64,000 nucleotides of DNA from Nocardia vulneris (GTDB lineage Bacteria > Actinomycetota > Actinomycetes > Mycobacteriales > Mycobacteriaceae): assembly GCF_001613425.1 (NCBI RefSeq), contig NZ_BDCI01000017.1, positions 1 to 64,000 on the forward strand, read 5' to 3'. The translations under genes and the position numbers were made by a program. Positions 9,233 to 17,941 of this stretch are shown piece by piece (the first letter of the stretch is position 1; each line of letters opens with the position of its first letter). The notes under the pieces are model-generated. The model was not told the DNA's origin, did no database searches, and saw only the letters and a list, made by a program, of their open reading frames with translations.

Positions 9233-10101
9233 CAGGCCGCCTTCCTTTCTGTCAGATAGTCCGTCCAGGCCCAGCCCAGGGTGCGGCGGGCCAGCACCGA
9301 GAGGGCGTGTTTGCGGTAGTCCGCGGTGCCGCGGACGTCGTCGATCGGCTTCGCGGCGGCAGCGACGAGCGCGCCGAATTCGCGTAGCACGCTGTCGCTC
9401 AGCGGCGTCGCCTGCTGCCACGGCAACTGGGTCGCCAGGAATTCCTCGGCCGACCCGGCGCGCAGCGGTGTCGGACCGGACGATCCGATGCCGGTGCGGA
9501 CCGTCCCGCTGCCGGGGTACAGCGCGATCGCGAACGAGCACACCGCGATCACCATCGCGTTGCGCGTGCCGACCTTCGAAAAGTATTGCGGCCCTTCGGC
9601 GGGTGGCAACCAGATCGCCCGGATCAGCTCGTCCGGTTCGAGCGCGGTCTTGCGCACCCAGAGGTAGAAATCGTCGATCGGGATCATCCGGGTGCCGCGC
9701 GCCGCGGACTCGACCTCGACGACCGCGTCCCCGGCGAGCAGCGCGGGATGGGCGTCACCGGCCGGGGACGCCCCGCCCAGATTGCCGCCGACCGTGCCGC
9801 GATTGCGGATCTGCGGCGAACCGACGGTGCGCGAGGCCTGCGCCAGGCCGGGCAACTGCTTGCCGAGCCGGTTGATGATCTTGACGTACGGCACACCGGA
9901 ACCGATCCGGATCCTGCCGTCGATCTCCTTGTGGTCGAACAGTTCCCGGCACGGGTTGAGATCCAGCAGGGCGTCCGGCCTGCCCTTGTCGAAATTGAGT
10001 TCGACCATCATGTCGGTGCCGCCCTGAATGGGCACCGCATCCGGTCGATCGGCCTTGATGGCCAGGGCATCCGCCCAGCTGCTCGGTCGCAAGAAATCCA
10101 T
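9232..10101 (-). CDS. pucC: Xanthine dehydrogenase, FAD-binding subunit
   Basis: A 289-residue medium subunit of the CO dehydrogenase flavoprotein family. FAD contacts are visible in VPIQGGTDMMVEL and in the double-glycine motif RNRGTVGGNLGGASPAGD. The C-terminal domain contains FSKVGTRNAMVIAVCSFA. ATG 10101 is preferred to an upstream GTG at 10113 because GGGAG lies at good spacing before it and it leaves a 2-base gap from urate oxidase rather than an overlap. It forms the three-subunit xanthine dehydrogenase with the two genes that follow. Confidence 0.93.
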   Translation of the reverse strand: MDFLRPSSWADALAIKADRPDAVPIQGGTDMMVELNFDKGRPDALLDLNPCRELFDHKEIDGRIRIGSGVPYVKIINRLGKQLPGLAQASRTVGSPQIRNRGTVGGNLGGASPAGDAHPALLAGDAVVEVESAARGTRMIPIDDFYLWVRKTALEPDELIRAIWLPPAEGPQYFSKVGTRNAMVIAVCSFAIALYPGSGTVRTGIGSSGPTPLRAGSAEEFLATQLPWQQATPLSDSVLREFGALVAAAAKPIDDVRGTADYRKHALSVLARRTLGWAWTDYLTERKAA

Positions 10102-10103
10102 CG

Positions 10104-10979
10104 TCACTCCCACGCCGGGCCTGCGGCCGGCGCGTCCTCGCGCAGGACCGTGCCCTCGATCAGGCCGTACGGGCGGTCGGCGGCGTAGAACACCTCGTTG
10201 TCGTTGGTCAGGCCGAACGCGGACAGGTCGACCACGAAGTGATGTTTGTTCGGCAGCGACAGCCGCACCTCGCCGATCTCCGGGCAGGCGGCGAGTACCC
10301 GCTCACCCATCGCGTACAGCGTCTGCTGCAACGAGTAGCTGTAGGTCTCGGCGAACGCCTCCAACAGGGCGCCGCGCGCCGCGCGGTATGCCTTGTCCCA
10401 GTCGCCCGGCTCGGCGATGAAGCGCCACTCCGCGTTGACCTCGGTGGCCAGGATGCGGTCGTAGGCTTCCTGCAGCGTCGTGTACTTGTCCTTGATATAG
10501 CCGTGGAACTCCGAACCGGTGGAGTTGAGCACCACCAGGCCCTGCAAACCCGCTACCACCCAGGTCTTTTCGCCGTCGTGGTGCACCCGCGCGATGCGGG
10601 TCTCCTGACCGGAGCGGACGAACGAGTGCTGATCGTCGCCGGGGTTCAGCACGATCCGCTCCCAGGCGTATTCCTCGACGCTGACCCGCGCGTGGTGGAT
10701 GGTCGGCTGCGAGCCGACGAAATGCTGTGCCAGCAGGACACCGAACGCCTCGGGCGAGGTGATGCCGTGCTCCTTGGCGAAGGCGAAGACCGTGTTCTTC
10801 TGGGTGTCCGTCGGCAGGACCGCGCCGTTGTCGCCGGTGAGGTGTACCTCGTCCATGTCGCCGGAGAGCGCCACACCGACATTGAGATCGCGGATCTCGT
10901 GCACGCCACCGTTTTTCGTCACGCCGACGACGTGGGTCTCCGCCTTGCCGTATCGGTTCGGTCCGAGCTTGATCGACAT
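10104..10979 (-). CDS. pucL: Urate oxidase (uricase)
   Basis: A 291-residue cofactor-free oxidase of the tunneling fold. It converts urate to 5-hydroxyisourate. Family motifs are YGKAETHVVGVTKNG at the N-terminus, LPTDTQKNTVFAFAKEHGI (the Thr-containing catalytic segment), SQPTIHHARVSVEEYAWERI, LNSTGSEFHGYIKDKYTTL and SLPNKHHFVVDLSAFGL. It is a single-domain enzyme, unlike the fused OHCU decarboxylase-uricase of Bacillus; here the partner enzymes are encoded separately upstream. The gene is 4 bases after uraH. Confidence 0.95.
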   Translation of the reverse strand: MSIKLGPNRYGKAETHVVGVTKNGGVHEIRDLNVGVALSGDMDEVHLTGDNGAVLPTDTQKNTVFAFAKEHGITSPEAFGVLLAQHFVGSQPTIHHARVSVEEYAWERIVLNPGDDQHSFVRSGQETRIARVHHDGEKTWVVAGLQGLVVLNSTGSEFHGYIKDKYTTLQEAYDRILATEVNAEWRFIAEPGDWDKAYRAARGALLEAFAETYSYSLQQTLYAMGERVLAACPEIGEVRLSLPNKHHFVVDLSAFGLTNDNEVFYAADRPYGLIEGTVLREDAPAAGPAWE

Positions 10980-10983
10980 TGTT

Positions 10984-11283
10984 TCAGCTACCTCGATAAG
11001 TGGAGTAGGAATACGGACTGAGCAGCAGCGGTACGTGGTAGTGCGCTGCCGGGTCGGCGACGGTGAAATCGATCGCGACCGTGGGATAGAACGGGCTGAT
11101 CTCGCCCGTCTCGAAAGTCAGCCGGTGCGTGCCGGTTCCGGGCGCGGGCAGGTCTTTGACGCGGCCGTCGTCGTCGGTACGCCGTTCGGCGAGTACCGTG
11201 CCGTGCGCGTCCGAGAGCCGGACCAGCATCCCCGCGGCAGGGCGGCCGGTGACCGCGTTGAGCACGTGCGTGGACAGACTCAC
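10984..11283 (-). CDS. uraH: 5-hydroxyisourate hydrolase (transthyretin-related)
   Basis: A 99-residue transthyretin-like protein that hydrolyses 5-hydroxyisourate to OHCU. It starts MSLSTHVLNAVTGRPAAGM, with the catalytic His of the STHVL motif, and ends in the diagnostic C-terminal YRGS. Other active-site elements are a central Arg in TGTHRL and the YHVPLLLSPYSYSTY strand. No signal peptide, so it is cytosolic. Its ATG overlaps the uraD stop. Confidence 0.95.
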   Translation of the reverse strand: MSLSTHVLNAVTGRPAAGMLVRLSDAHGTVLAERRTDDDGRVKDLPAPGTGTHRLTFETGEISPFYPTVAIDFTVADPAAHYHVPLLLSPYSYSTYRGS

Positions 11284-11792
11284 TGCTCCCCCAGCAGCTT
11301 TCGCACCCGCAGCCGGGTGATGTCGGCGAGCTCGCTCTGTACCTTGATCCGCTCGTCGAGCACCGAATTGTCCAGGCGCAGCCGCAATTCGGCGAGGATC
11401 TCGGTGGCGGTGCGGCCGGTGGCACGGATCAGGAAGACGTGACCGAAGCGCTCTTCGTAGGCGAGATTGCCGGCGGCGAGCTCGGTCCGCACGGCGGCGT
11501 CGGCGGTCGCGGCACCGGACTGTTCCCCGCGCGACCAGCTCGCCTCCCGCTCGGACAGCTCGGCCTTGGCGCGGTCACCGATGCGCGGATGCGCCGCGAG
11601 CGCCTCCTCGACATCCGGCCAACTCAGCTCGCACACCGTGGTGACAGCCGCGGCGACGAGGCTCGCGGTGTCGGCGTAGGGCCGGGCCGCCGCGACCTTC
11701 TGCGCCCACTGCCGGGACGCACAGCAGGTCAGCAGTTCCTGTTCGACCCGGTCCGGTGGCAACGAGTTGAGCCATCCGATGTCGCCTGCCAT
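11280..11792 (-). CDS. uraD: OHCU decarboxylase
   Basis: A 170-residue helical enzyme that decarboxylates OHCU to S-allantoin, the last step of urate breakdown. Visible features are WLNSLPPDRVEQELL, the active-site AHPRIGDRAKAELSEREASWS with the conserved His-Pro, and AYEERFGHVFLIRATGRTA. ATG 11792 has a near-perfect AGGAGG at ideal spacing, so the much longer open frame that reads through upstream DNA is rejected. It is the first gene of the long purine block, facing the divergent pucR gene across a 162-base intergenic region. Confidence 0.93.
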   Translation of the reverse strand: MAGDIGWLNSLPPDRVEQELLTCCASRQWAQKVAAARPYADTASLVAAAVTTVCELSWPDVEEALAAHPRIGDRAKAELSEREASWSRGEQSGAATADAAVRTELAAGNLAYEERFGHVFLIRATGRTATEILAELRLRLDNSVLDERIKVQSELADITRLRVRKLLGEQ

Positions 11793-11885
11793 CTGACCTC
11801 CTGTAGGGGGTTGCCAATCTGTTCCGCAAGTACACCCGCCGGGGAACGCCGCAGCCAGAAACGAGAAATCTGAACTGTGCGCCAG

Positions 11886-11909
11886 TTCACACCGAAGTCT
11901 TTGTGTGAA
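11886..11909. promoter_or_regulatory. Inverted repeat between uraD and pucR, candidate PucR operator
   Basis: TTCACAC (11886-11892), a 10-base spacer, then GTGTGAA (11903-11909). The 7-base arms are perfect. It is the strongest dyad in the divergent intergenic region, placed to control both the purine block and pucR. Binding by the PucR-family protein is inferred. Confidence 0.6.
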
Positions 11910-11954
11910 TGTCCAAGGGCATTCACCAGGGGGTTGACTGTTAGCCTTCGCACC

Positions 11955-13460
11955 GTGCGCCTCCGATCCCTGCTGACCATGGCGGACCTCGGGCTCGAGC
12001 TCGTCACCGGCGAGGACGAGCTGGACCGGTTCGTCCGCTGGGTGGTGACCACCGACATGCTCGATCCCGGTCGCTACCTGTCCGGCGGGGAACTCGTCCT
12101 CACCGGCATGCAGTGGCGCCACGATCCGGCCGACAGCGAGGTGTTCGTCCGCGCACTGGCCCAGGCGGGCGTGGCCGGGCTGGCCGCGGGCGATGCCCGC
12201 TACGGCGGTGCGCCCCCGGACGTGGTCGAGGCCTGTCGCAAGCATCGGATCCCGCTGTTCCGGGTCCCGGAGAACATTGCGTTCGCCCAGGTCACCGAGC
12301 AGATCACGCGCAATCTGTCGACCGGGCGCGCCGCGGACCTGACCGCGATCCTGGACCGGCACCGCCAGCTCGTTTCGGGCGCCGGGCTCGGCTCGGTGCT
12401 CGAGCTGATCGAACGCGATCTCGGCATGCGCTGCTGGGTGATCTCCTCGACCGGCCGGGCGGTGGCCGGGCCCGCGACCCCGCCACCGTCCGAGGTGACC
12501 ACCGCATTCCTCAGCGCCCGCCGCCTGCCGTTGGCGTTCCGGCCGGAGACCGGCCGGTTCTCCCTGTTCGCGGTCGACGAGCACCGCACGTCGCGAGCGG
12601 CCGACTGGTTCCTCGTGTTCGAGGGCGACTACACCGAGTGGCCCGAGGAGCGGCGCGCGCTGGCCGGCGAGCTGGCCGCGGTCGTCTCGCTCGAACGCGC
12701 CCGCCAGGACGACCGCCAGAGCGCCGAGGGACGGCTCGCCCAGGAACTGATCGAGCTGATCGTCTCCGACGCCAAGCCCGCGGAGATCATCTCCCGCCTC
12801 GAACTCACCGGACTCGGACCGGCGGAGACCTATATCGCCGTCGCCGCGGCCGCCGACGACACTTTGCGGCCCGGGGAATTACGCGTCTTGTTGCGCGAAA
12901 TACTTTACGGCAGAAGGCCTGCCGCGGGCGTGGTGGACGGCGAGGCGATCGCGCTCATCCCCGCCGGGCCGGATAATCCGGTCATCGACGAGATCAACCG
13001 CGCGGTAACGGCTTTGGAGCCGGGCCTGGGTGGCAGCCGACTATCCATCGGCGTCAGCGGAGTGGTCGACGGCGAGGGCCTGCGCGGTGCGGTGGAGGAG
13101 GCGCGCTACGCGCGCCGGATGGCGGCGGGTCGCCTGCAACCGGCCAGCGTCGTGGGCCATGACGAACTGGCCACACACATGCTGTTGCTCGCCTCGGTCC
13201 CCGACGAGGTCCGCCGCATGTTCCGGCTGCGCCTGCTCGATCCGCTCACCACCTACGACCAGGACAATCGCGCCGATCTCGTGCACACACTGGAGACGTT
13301 CCTCGAGGTGTCGGGCTCGTGGACCAAATGCGCCGACCTCCTGCACGTACACGTGAACACCCTGCGCTACCGCATCCAGCGCATCGAAGAACTCACCGGG
13401 CGTGATCTTTCCCGCCTGGAAGACCGCGTCGACTTCTTCTTGGCGCTCGCGCTGCGCTGA
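11955..13460 (+). CDS. pucR: PucR-family transcriptional regulator
   Basis: A 501-residue regulator starting at GTG 11955. The N-terminal PucR ligand domain starts VRLRSLLTMADLGLELVTG and shows the family's ELVLTGMQWR segment. The C-terminal helix-turn-helix has SGSWTKCADLLHVHVNTLRYRIQ, the diagnostic NTLRYRI motif of this family. PucR proteins sense purine metabolites and control catabolic operons. Divergent placement from uraD makes the purine block its likely target. Starts upstream of 11955 are rejected because they would translate the operator region. Confidence 0.88.
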   Translation: MRLRSLLTMADLGLELVTGEDELDRFVRWVVTTDMLDPGRYLSGGELVLTGMQWRHDPADSEVFVRALAQAGVAGLAAGDARYGGAPPDVVEACRKHRIPLFRVPENIAFAQVTEQITRNLSTGRAADLTAILDRHRQLVSGAGLGSVLELIERDLGMRCWVISSTGRAVAGPATPPPSEVTTAFLSARRLPLAFRPETGRFSLFAVDEHRTSRAADWFLVFEGDYTEWPEERRALAGELAAVVSLERARQDDRQSAEGRLAQELIELIVSDAKPAEIISRLELTGLGPAETYIAVAAAADDTLRPGELRVLLREILYGRRPAAGVVDGEAIALIPAGPDNPVIDEINRAVTALEPGLGGSRLSIGVSGVVDGEGLRGAVEEARYARRMAAGRLQPASVVGHDELATHMLLLASVPDEVRRMFRLRLLDPLTTYDQDNRADLVHTLETFLEVSGSWTKCADLLHVHVNTLRYRIQRIEELTGRDLSRLEDRVDFFLALALR

Positions 13461-13520
13461 GCACCGGCGTCGCCGAAGCGCTCGAATCATGTTGCGGCCG
13501 TTACCAATTCCCCGGATAGC

Positions 13521-14066
13521 TCAAATGTCAGGTCCGCCGACCTGGGTGATCTTGTGCGTACCGAGGCGGGTCATCAGATCCTGGTGCAGCACACGCAGCA
13601 GTTCGGTCAGGTCGGACTGCTGGGCGCGGGTGAGACCGGAGAGCAGCTCCGACTCCCGGCCGAGGACCTGGTCGACCAGCCGTTCGACCACAGCGTGTCC
13701 GGCACCGGTCAATTCGACGATCACCCCGCGCGAGCCGTCGCCGAGCGGGGCGCGGGTCACCAGGCCTTCGGTTTCGGCCCGCGCGACGCGCTGGGAGATC
13801 GCGCCCGCGGTGAGCATCGTCTGCTCCTTGAGCTGCCGGGTGGTCAGCCGGTAGGGCGCGCCGCTGCGGCGCAGCACGCTGAGCAGGTCGAGGGTGGCCG
13901 TGTCGACTCCCTCGGCGGCCAGCACCCGGCGGCGATCGTCACCGAATGTCTTGGCCAGCTGCCAGATTCGGGTCACCACGCCGATGCCGTCGACCGGAGT
14001 GCCCGGCCGCTCCCGCTGCCACGCCATCGCGATCGCGTCGACCGGATCGTCGGGATCCATGCGCAC
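13521..14066 (-). CDS. MarR-family transcriptional regulator
   Basis: A 181-residue winged-helix regulator. The central MarR domain shows LDLLSVLRRSG, the recognition region LTTRQLKEQTMLTAGAISQRV, and the wing GLVTRAPLGDGSRGVIVELT. It is divergent from the SDR at 14138 with a perfect palindrome between them, which suggests autoregulation and control of the SDR by a small ligand. It converges on pucR with only 60 bases between stops. The ligand is unknown. Confidence 0.9.
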   Translation of the reverse strand: MRMDPDDPVDAIAMAWQRERPGTPVDGIGVVTRIWQLAKTFGDDRRRVLAAEGVDTATLDLLSVLRRSGAPYRLTTRQLKEQTMLTAGAISQRVARAETEGLVTRAPLGDGSRGVIVELTGAGHAVVERLVDQVLGRESELLSGLTRAQQSDLTELLRVLHQDLMTRLGTHKITQVGGPDI

Positions 14067-14101
14067 CTCCTGGTTGCGTTCAGCCCTGAACGAGAGCTAC
14101 G

Positions 14102-14115
14102 GTTTAGATCTAAAC
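14102..14115. promoter_or_regulatory. Palindromic operator of the MarR/SDR pair
   Basis: GTTTAGATCTAAAC is a perfect 14-base palindrome 36 bases from the MarR start and 23 bases before the SDR start. Size and symmetry fit MarR-family sites. Confidence 0.7.
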
Positions 14116-14137
14116 GTACCCCATACGAGAGGTAGAC

Positions 14138-14857
14138 ATGCCACGCAACATTGTGGTGACCGGTGGCGCGACCGGCATCGGCCGGGCGATCGCCGCGGCC
14201 TTCGCGACCGCGGGCGACGCCGTGGTGATCACCGGACGACGCGCCGAGGCGCTGCGCGCGACGGCCACCGAACTAGGCGTCACCGATCAGGTCTGCGACG
14301 CCACCGATCCGGCGCAGATCGAGGCGCTGCGCACGGCGCTGCCCGACCGGATCGATGTCCTGGTCAACAACGCGGGCGGCAACACCGACTTCGACCAGGA
14401 CTCCCCCACCGACCTGGCCGCCGTGGCCGCCGCCTGGCGCGCAAACCTGGACGCGAACCTGATCAGCGCGGTGCTGATGACCACGGCACTGCGCGACCGC
14501 CTGGCCGCGGGCGGGACCGTGATCAACATCGGGTCCATCGCCGCGGACAAGGGGGCGGGCGCATACGGCGCGGCCAAGGCCGGTCTCGCCTCGTGGAATA
14601 TGCAACTGTCCGCCGAACTCGGCCCGCGCGGCGTCACCGCGAACGTCATCGCCCCCGGCTACATCGCCGACACCGAATTCTTCCGCGACCGGCTGACCGA
14701 GCAGCGCCGCGATGCGCTCATCGCCGCCACGCACACCGGGCGGCCCGGCCTCCCCGAGGACATCGCTTCCGCGGCAACCTATCTCGCTTCGCCGGGCGCA
14801 CGCCAACTGACCGGTCAGGTATTGGCGGTCAACGGCGGCGAGCGCACGAGCCGCTGA
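14138..14857 (+). CDS. SDR-family oxidoreductase
   Basis: A 239-residue classical short-chain dehydrogenase. The cofactor motif is VTGGATGIGRAI near residue 7, VLVNNAGGN is the structural NNAG motif, and the catalytic Ser-Tyr-Lys is in NIGSIAADKGAGAYGAAKAG. The residue after the first beta strand region (TGRRAEAL) suggests NADP preference. It is probably controlled by the divergent MarR protein. The substrate cannot be told. Confidence 0.88.
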   Translation: MPRNIVVTGGATGIGRAIAAAFATAGDAVVITGRRAEALRATATELGVTDQVCDATDPAQIEALRTALPDRIDVLVNNAGGNTDFDQDSPTDLAAVAAAWRANLDANLISAVLMTTALRDRLAAGGTVINIGSIAADKGAGAYGAAKAGLASWNMQLSAELGPRGVTANVIAPGYIADTEFFRDRLTEQRRDALIAATHTGRPGLPEDIASAATYLASPGARQLTGQVLAVNGGERTSR

Positions 14858-14979
14858 GCGGCTGCCGACCGCGGCGCGCGGAGCGAGGCGGCGAATAGGG
14901 TCTATCCGGGCAACGAGCGCGGCAGGGTCTAGCATGAGCGGGCTGGTAACGGTGGATTTGCCGATCCCAAGGTGGTTCG

Positions 14980-15912
14980 ATGACTAAAGCTGTTCCACAG
15001 CCGGTGGCGTTGGGCGATGAAGCGGCCCGCACACTGGCGAACGCAACAAAGACCGTGCCGCAGATGGAGTCGATCACTCCGCGGTGGTTGGTCCATCTGT
15101 TGAACTGGGTACCCGTCGAAGCCGGTATCTACCGACGTAACCGGGTTACCCACGAACAAACCGTCGATATCCAGTGCGACAACTTCGACGAGTCTCCGCT
15201 GCCGGAGACCTTTATCGACTACGAGCGGGACCCGCGCGAGTATCGGCTCAAGGCCGTGCACACCATCCTCGATGTGCACACGCGCGTCTCCGATCTGTAT
15301 TCGAGCCCGCACGATCAGATAGCTCAGCAGTTGCGCTTGACCATCGAAGCGATCAAGGAACACCAAGAGGGCGAGCTGATCAACAGCCCGGACTACGGTC
15401 TGATCGCCAATACAGCCAAGAAGCAACGGCTCTCGACGATCGCCGGCCCGCCGACGCCCGACGACCTCGACAATCTGATCACCAGGGTCTGGAAGGAGCC
15501 CGGCTTCTTCCTGACCCACCCGCAGGGCATCGCCGCGTTCGGGCGGGAATGCACCCGGCGCGGTGTGCCGCCACCGACGGTGAGCATGTTCGGCTCCCAG
15601 TTCCTGACCTGGCGCGGGATCCCGATCATTCCGTCGGACAAGGTGCCGGTGGAACGCGGTAAGACCAAGTTCCTGCTGATCCGCACCGGCGAGGCCCGAC
15701 AAGGCGTGGTCGGCCTGTACCAGCCGGGGCTGGCCGGCGAACAGGGACCGGGGCTTTCGGTGAAGTTCATGGGTATCGATCGCAGCGCGATCGCGTCGTA
15801 TCTGGTGTCGCTGTACTGCTCGTTGGCCGTCCTGACCGACGACGCGGTGGCAGTGCTCGACGGAGCCGAGGTGGGCAAGTTCCATGACTACGCACCGACC
15901 TACCGGAGCTGA
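14980..15912 (+). CDS. Family 2A encapsulin shell protein (MMP-I/SrpI-like, HK97 fold)
   Basis: A 310-residue protein resembling the family 2A encapsulin shell proteins known as SrpI in cyanobacteria and major membrane protein I in Mycobacterium leprae. These self-assemble into icosahedral nanocompartments. Family-type segments are TPRWLVHLLNWVPVEAGIYR, DIQCDNFDESPLPETFIDYE, VHTRVSDLYSSPHDQIAQQL, ELINSPDYGLIANTAK and FGSQFLTWRGIPIIPSDK. No signal peptide or membrane span is present despite the historic name. The cysteine desulfurase gene overlaps its 3' end by 29 bases, the usual shell-cargo pairing for this family. No portal, protease or tail genes are nearby, so it is not a prophage capsid. 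The upstream 120 bases hold AGGGTCTA twice (14897, 14924), of unknown meaning. Confidence 0.9.
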   Translation: MTKAVPQPVALGDEAARTLANATKTVPQMESITPRWLVHLLNWVPVEAGIYRRNRVTHEQTVDIQCDNFDESPLPETFIDYERDPREYRLKAVHTILDVHTRVSDLYSSPHDQIAQQLRLTIEAIKEHQEGELINSPDYGLIANTAKKQRLSTIAGPPTPDDLDNLITRVWKEPGFFLTHPQGIAAFGRECTRRGVPPPTVSMFGSQFLTWRGIPIIPSDKVPVERGKTKFLLIRTGEARQGVVGLYQPGLAGEQGPGLSVKFMGIDRSAIASYLVSLYCSLAVLTDDAVAVLDGAEVGKFHDYAPTYRS

Positions 15913-17923
15913 CGTCTCGCGCCCAGCGGACGACGGTGGTGCCGGGTGGCTGCTGCCGGACGAGGCGACACTGAATCGTCTGGCCGGCGAATTCTTCTCG
16001 GCGCTGCCGTCGGCGTCGGCGGGCCTGCCCGCCGCACCGGCGGGCGTGAGCGTGGCACAGCCGGATCTCCCGGCGTCGCCGCCGAATGTGCCTGCACCAT
16101 CGCCGCTGCCGTCGGCGACTTCCCTTGGTGGGACGGGCTTTTCGGGGGCGGCGCACCCGGGTGCGCATCCGCCGGTGGGAACGTCGGGCGTGACCGGCAC
16201 CGGACGCGAAGCACCGGGTACCTACGTCCTCGGTGTATCCGGCGTCGAAGTGCCGTCGAGCACTCCCGTCGGCGGAGATGTCGCGTCCGTAGCGACATCG
16301 GAGACGGCGCAGGAGGTTTCGAGTAGCGCACCGCCGGGCGGTCGCACCCCGGAACCCTCCGTACCGGGCGCGGCGTCCGCGGCGACACCGAGATCCGCCG
16401 GCGCCGCACCGCCCGGCGGAGCCACCCCCGACCCCTATGTACCGACCTGGGGCAGCGACGTCCCGATGTCGGACGCGGCCGGGCGGTCGTCGAACGCGGC
16501 GGTGAACCCCGCGGACATCCACCGCGATCCGTTCCTCACCGCGCTGCCCTCGCTCCGGGAAGTGCTGTCTCCGCAGCGTTTTCCCGAGACCACGCAGCAA
16601 CCGTCGACGGCGCCGAGCTTCTATTTCCTGGAGCCCACTGCGGCGGCGCCGGTTTCGAGCGGTATCGCGCCGAACCGTTTCCCCGCCGCGCACCCCCCGT
16701 TCGACGTGCACGCGGTGCGTAACGATTTCCCGATCCTGCGCGAGCGGGTGAACGGCCATCCGCTGGTCTGGTTCGACAACGCGGCGACCACGCAGAAGCC
16801 GCGGGCGGTGATCGAGCGTATCGCGCGCTTCTACGAACACGAGAACTCCAATATCCACCGCGCCGCACACGAATTGGCGGCGCGCTCCACCGATGCCTAC
16901 GAGCAGGCCCGCGATATCGTGGCTCGGTTCATCGGCGCGGCTTCGGCCGAGGAGATCATCTTCGTCCGCGGCGCGACCGAGGGCATCAACCTGATCGCGC
17001 AGACCTGGGGCCGCAAGAATCTGCGCGCGGGTGACGAGATCGTCATCTCCCATCTCGAACACCACGCGAATATCGTGCCCTGGCAGCTGCTTGCGGCCGA
17101 GACCGGCGCCCAGCTGCGGGTCATCCCGGTGGACGACAACGGTGAGCTGCTGCTCGGCGAATACACCCGGTTGCTCTCCGATCGCACCAAACTCGTTTCT
17201 GTGACCCACGTCTCGAACGCGCTCGGCACCATCACGCCGGTGCGCGAGATCGTCGCCGAGGCACAGCGCGCGGGTGCGGTCACGCTCGTCGACGGCGCGC
17301 AATCGGTGCCACACGCCGCCATCGATGTGCGCTCGATCGGCGCGGATTTCTTCGTGTTCTCCGGCCACAAGGTGTTCGGCCCCACCGGAATCGGCGTGGT
17401 CTACGGGAAATCCGAGGTACTGCAGGACGTACCGCCGTGGCAGGGCGGGGGCAACATGATCAGCGACGTGACCCTGGAACGTTCGCTGTTCCAGCCGCCC
17501 CCCGGGCGATTCGAGGCGGGCACCGGAAACATCGCCGACGCGGTCGGTCTCGGTGCCGCGATCGAGTACGTCGAGCGCCTCGGCATGGACGCCATCGCTC
17601 GCTACGAGCACGGGCTGCTCGAGTACGCGACGCCGCGGGTCGCGGCGGTGCCGGGCGTGCGGCTGGTGGGCACCGCCGCGGAGAAGGCGAGCGTGCTCTC
17701 CTTCGTGATGGCCGGCTACGAGCCGATCGAGGTCGGTAAAGCCTTGAACGAGAAGGGCATCGCGGTCCGGGCGGGGCACCACTGCGCTCAGCCCATCCTG
17801 CGACGGCTCGGCCTGGAGGCGACGGTGCGCCCGTCGTTCGCCTTCTACAACACTTGCGCGGAGATCGATCTGATGGTCGCCGCGCTCGAAGAAATGGCAG
17901 TGCGCACACCTCGCGCACGCTGA
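15884..17923 (+). CDS. Encapsulin-cargo cysteine desulfurase with N-terminal loading domain
   Basis: A 679-residue two-part protein. Residues 1-272 are Ala/Pro/Gly/Ser-rich and predicted disordered, with islands of order at 24-42 (LPDEATLNRLAGEFFSAL), about 206-228 (DPFLTALPSLREVLS) and about 245-252 (FYFLE). Such islands are the expected shell-targeting motifs of family 2A cargo. Residues 273-679 are a SufS-like class II cysteine desulfurase: WFDNAATTQKP at the start, SHLEHHANIVPW, the PLP Lys496 in FSGHKVFGPTG, and catalytic Cys634 in RAGHHCAQPIL. The enzyme removes sulfur from L-cysteine to give a persulfide. The ATG lies inside the shell gene with GAGGTGG before it, so the two are co-translated. 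No SufE/SufU partner is adjacent. Confidence 0.92.
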   Translation: MTTHRPTGADVSRPADDGGAGWLLPDEATLNRLAGEFFSALPSASAGLPAAPAGVSVAQPDLPASPPNVPAPSPLPSATSLGGTGFSGAAHPGAHPPVGTSGVTGTGREAPGTYVLGVSGVEVPSSTPVGGDVASVATSETAQEVSSSAPPGGRTPEPSVPGAASAATPRSAGAAPPGGATPDPYVPTWGSDVPMSDAAGRSSNAAVNPADIHRDPFLTALPSLREVLSPQRFPETTQQPSTAPSFYFLEPTAAAPVSSGIAPNRFPAAHPPFDVHAVRNDFPILRERVNGHPLVWFDNAATTQKPRAVIERIARFYEHENSNIHRAAHELAARSTDAYEQARDIVARFIGAASAEEIIFVRGATEGINLIAQTWGRKNLRAGDEIVISHLEHHANIVPWQLLAAETGAQLRVIPVDDNGELLLGEYTRLLSDRTKLVSVTHVSNALGTITPVREIVAEAQRAGAVTLVDGAQSVPHAAIDVRSIGADFFVFSGHKVFGPTGIGVVYGKSEVLQDVPPWQGGGNMISDVTLERSLFQPPPGRFEAGTGNIADAVGLGAAIEYVERLGMDAIARYEHGLLEYATPRVAAVPGVRLVGTAAEKASVLSFVMAGYEPIEVGKALNEKGIAVRAGHHCAQPILRRLGLEATVRPSFAFYNTCAEIDLMVAALEEMAVRTPRAR

Positions 17924-17941
17924 GCGTTCTGCCGTCCGCCG

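Noticed and set aside
14980..15912. Phage HK97-type capsid from a prophage
   Set aside because: No terminase, portal, protease or tail genes are near, and the gene is coupled to a cysteine desulfurase cargo, as in encapsulins.
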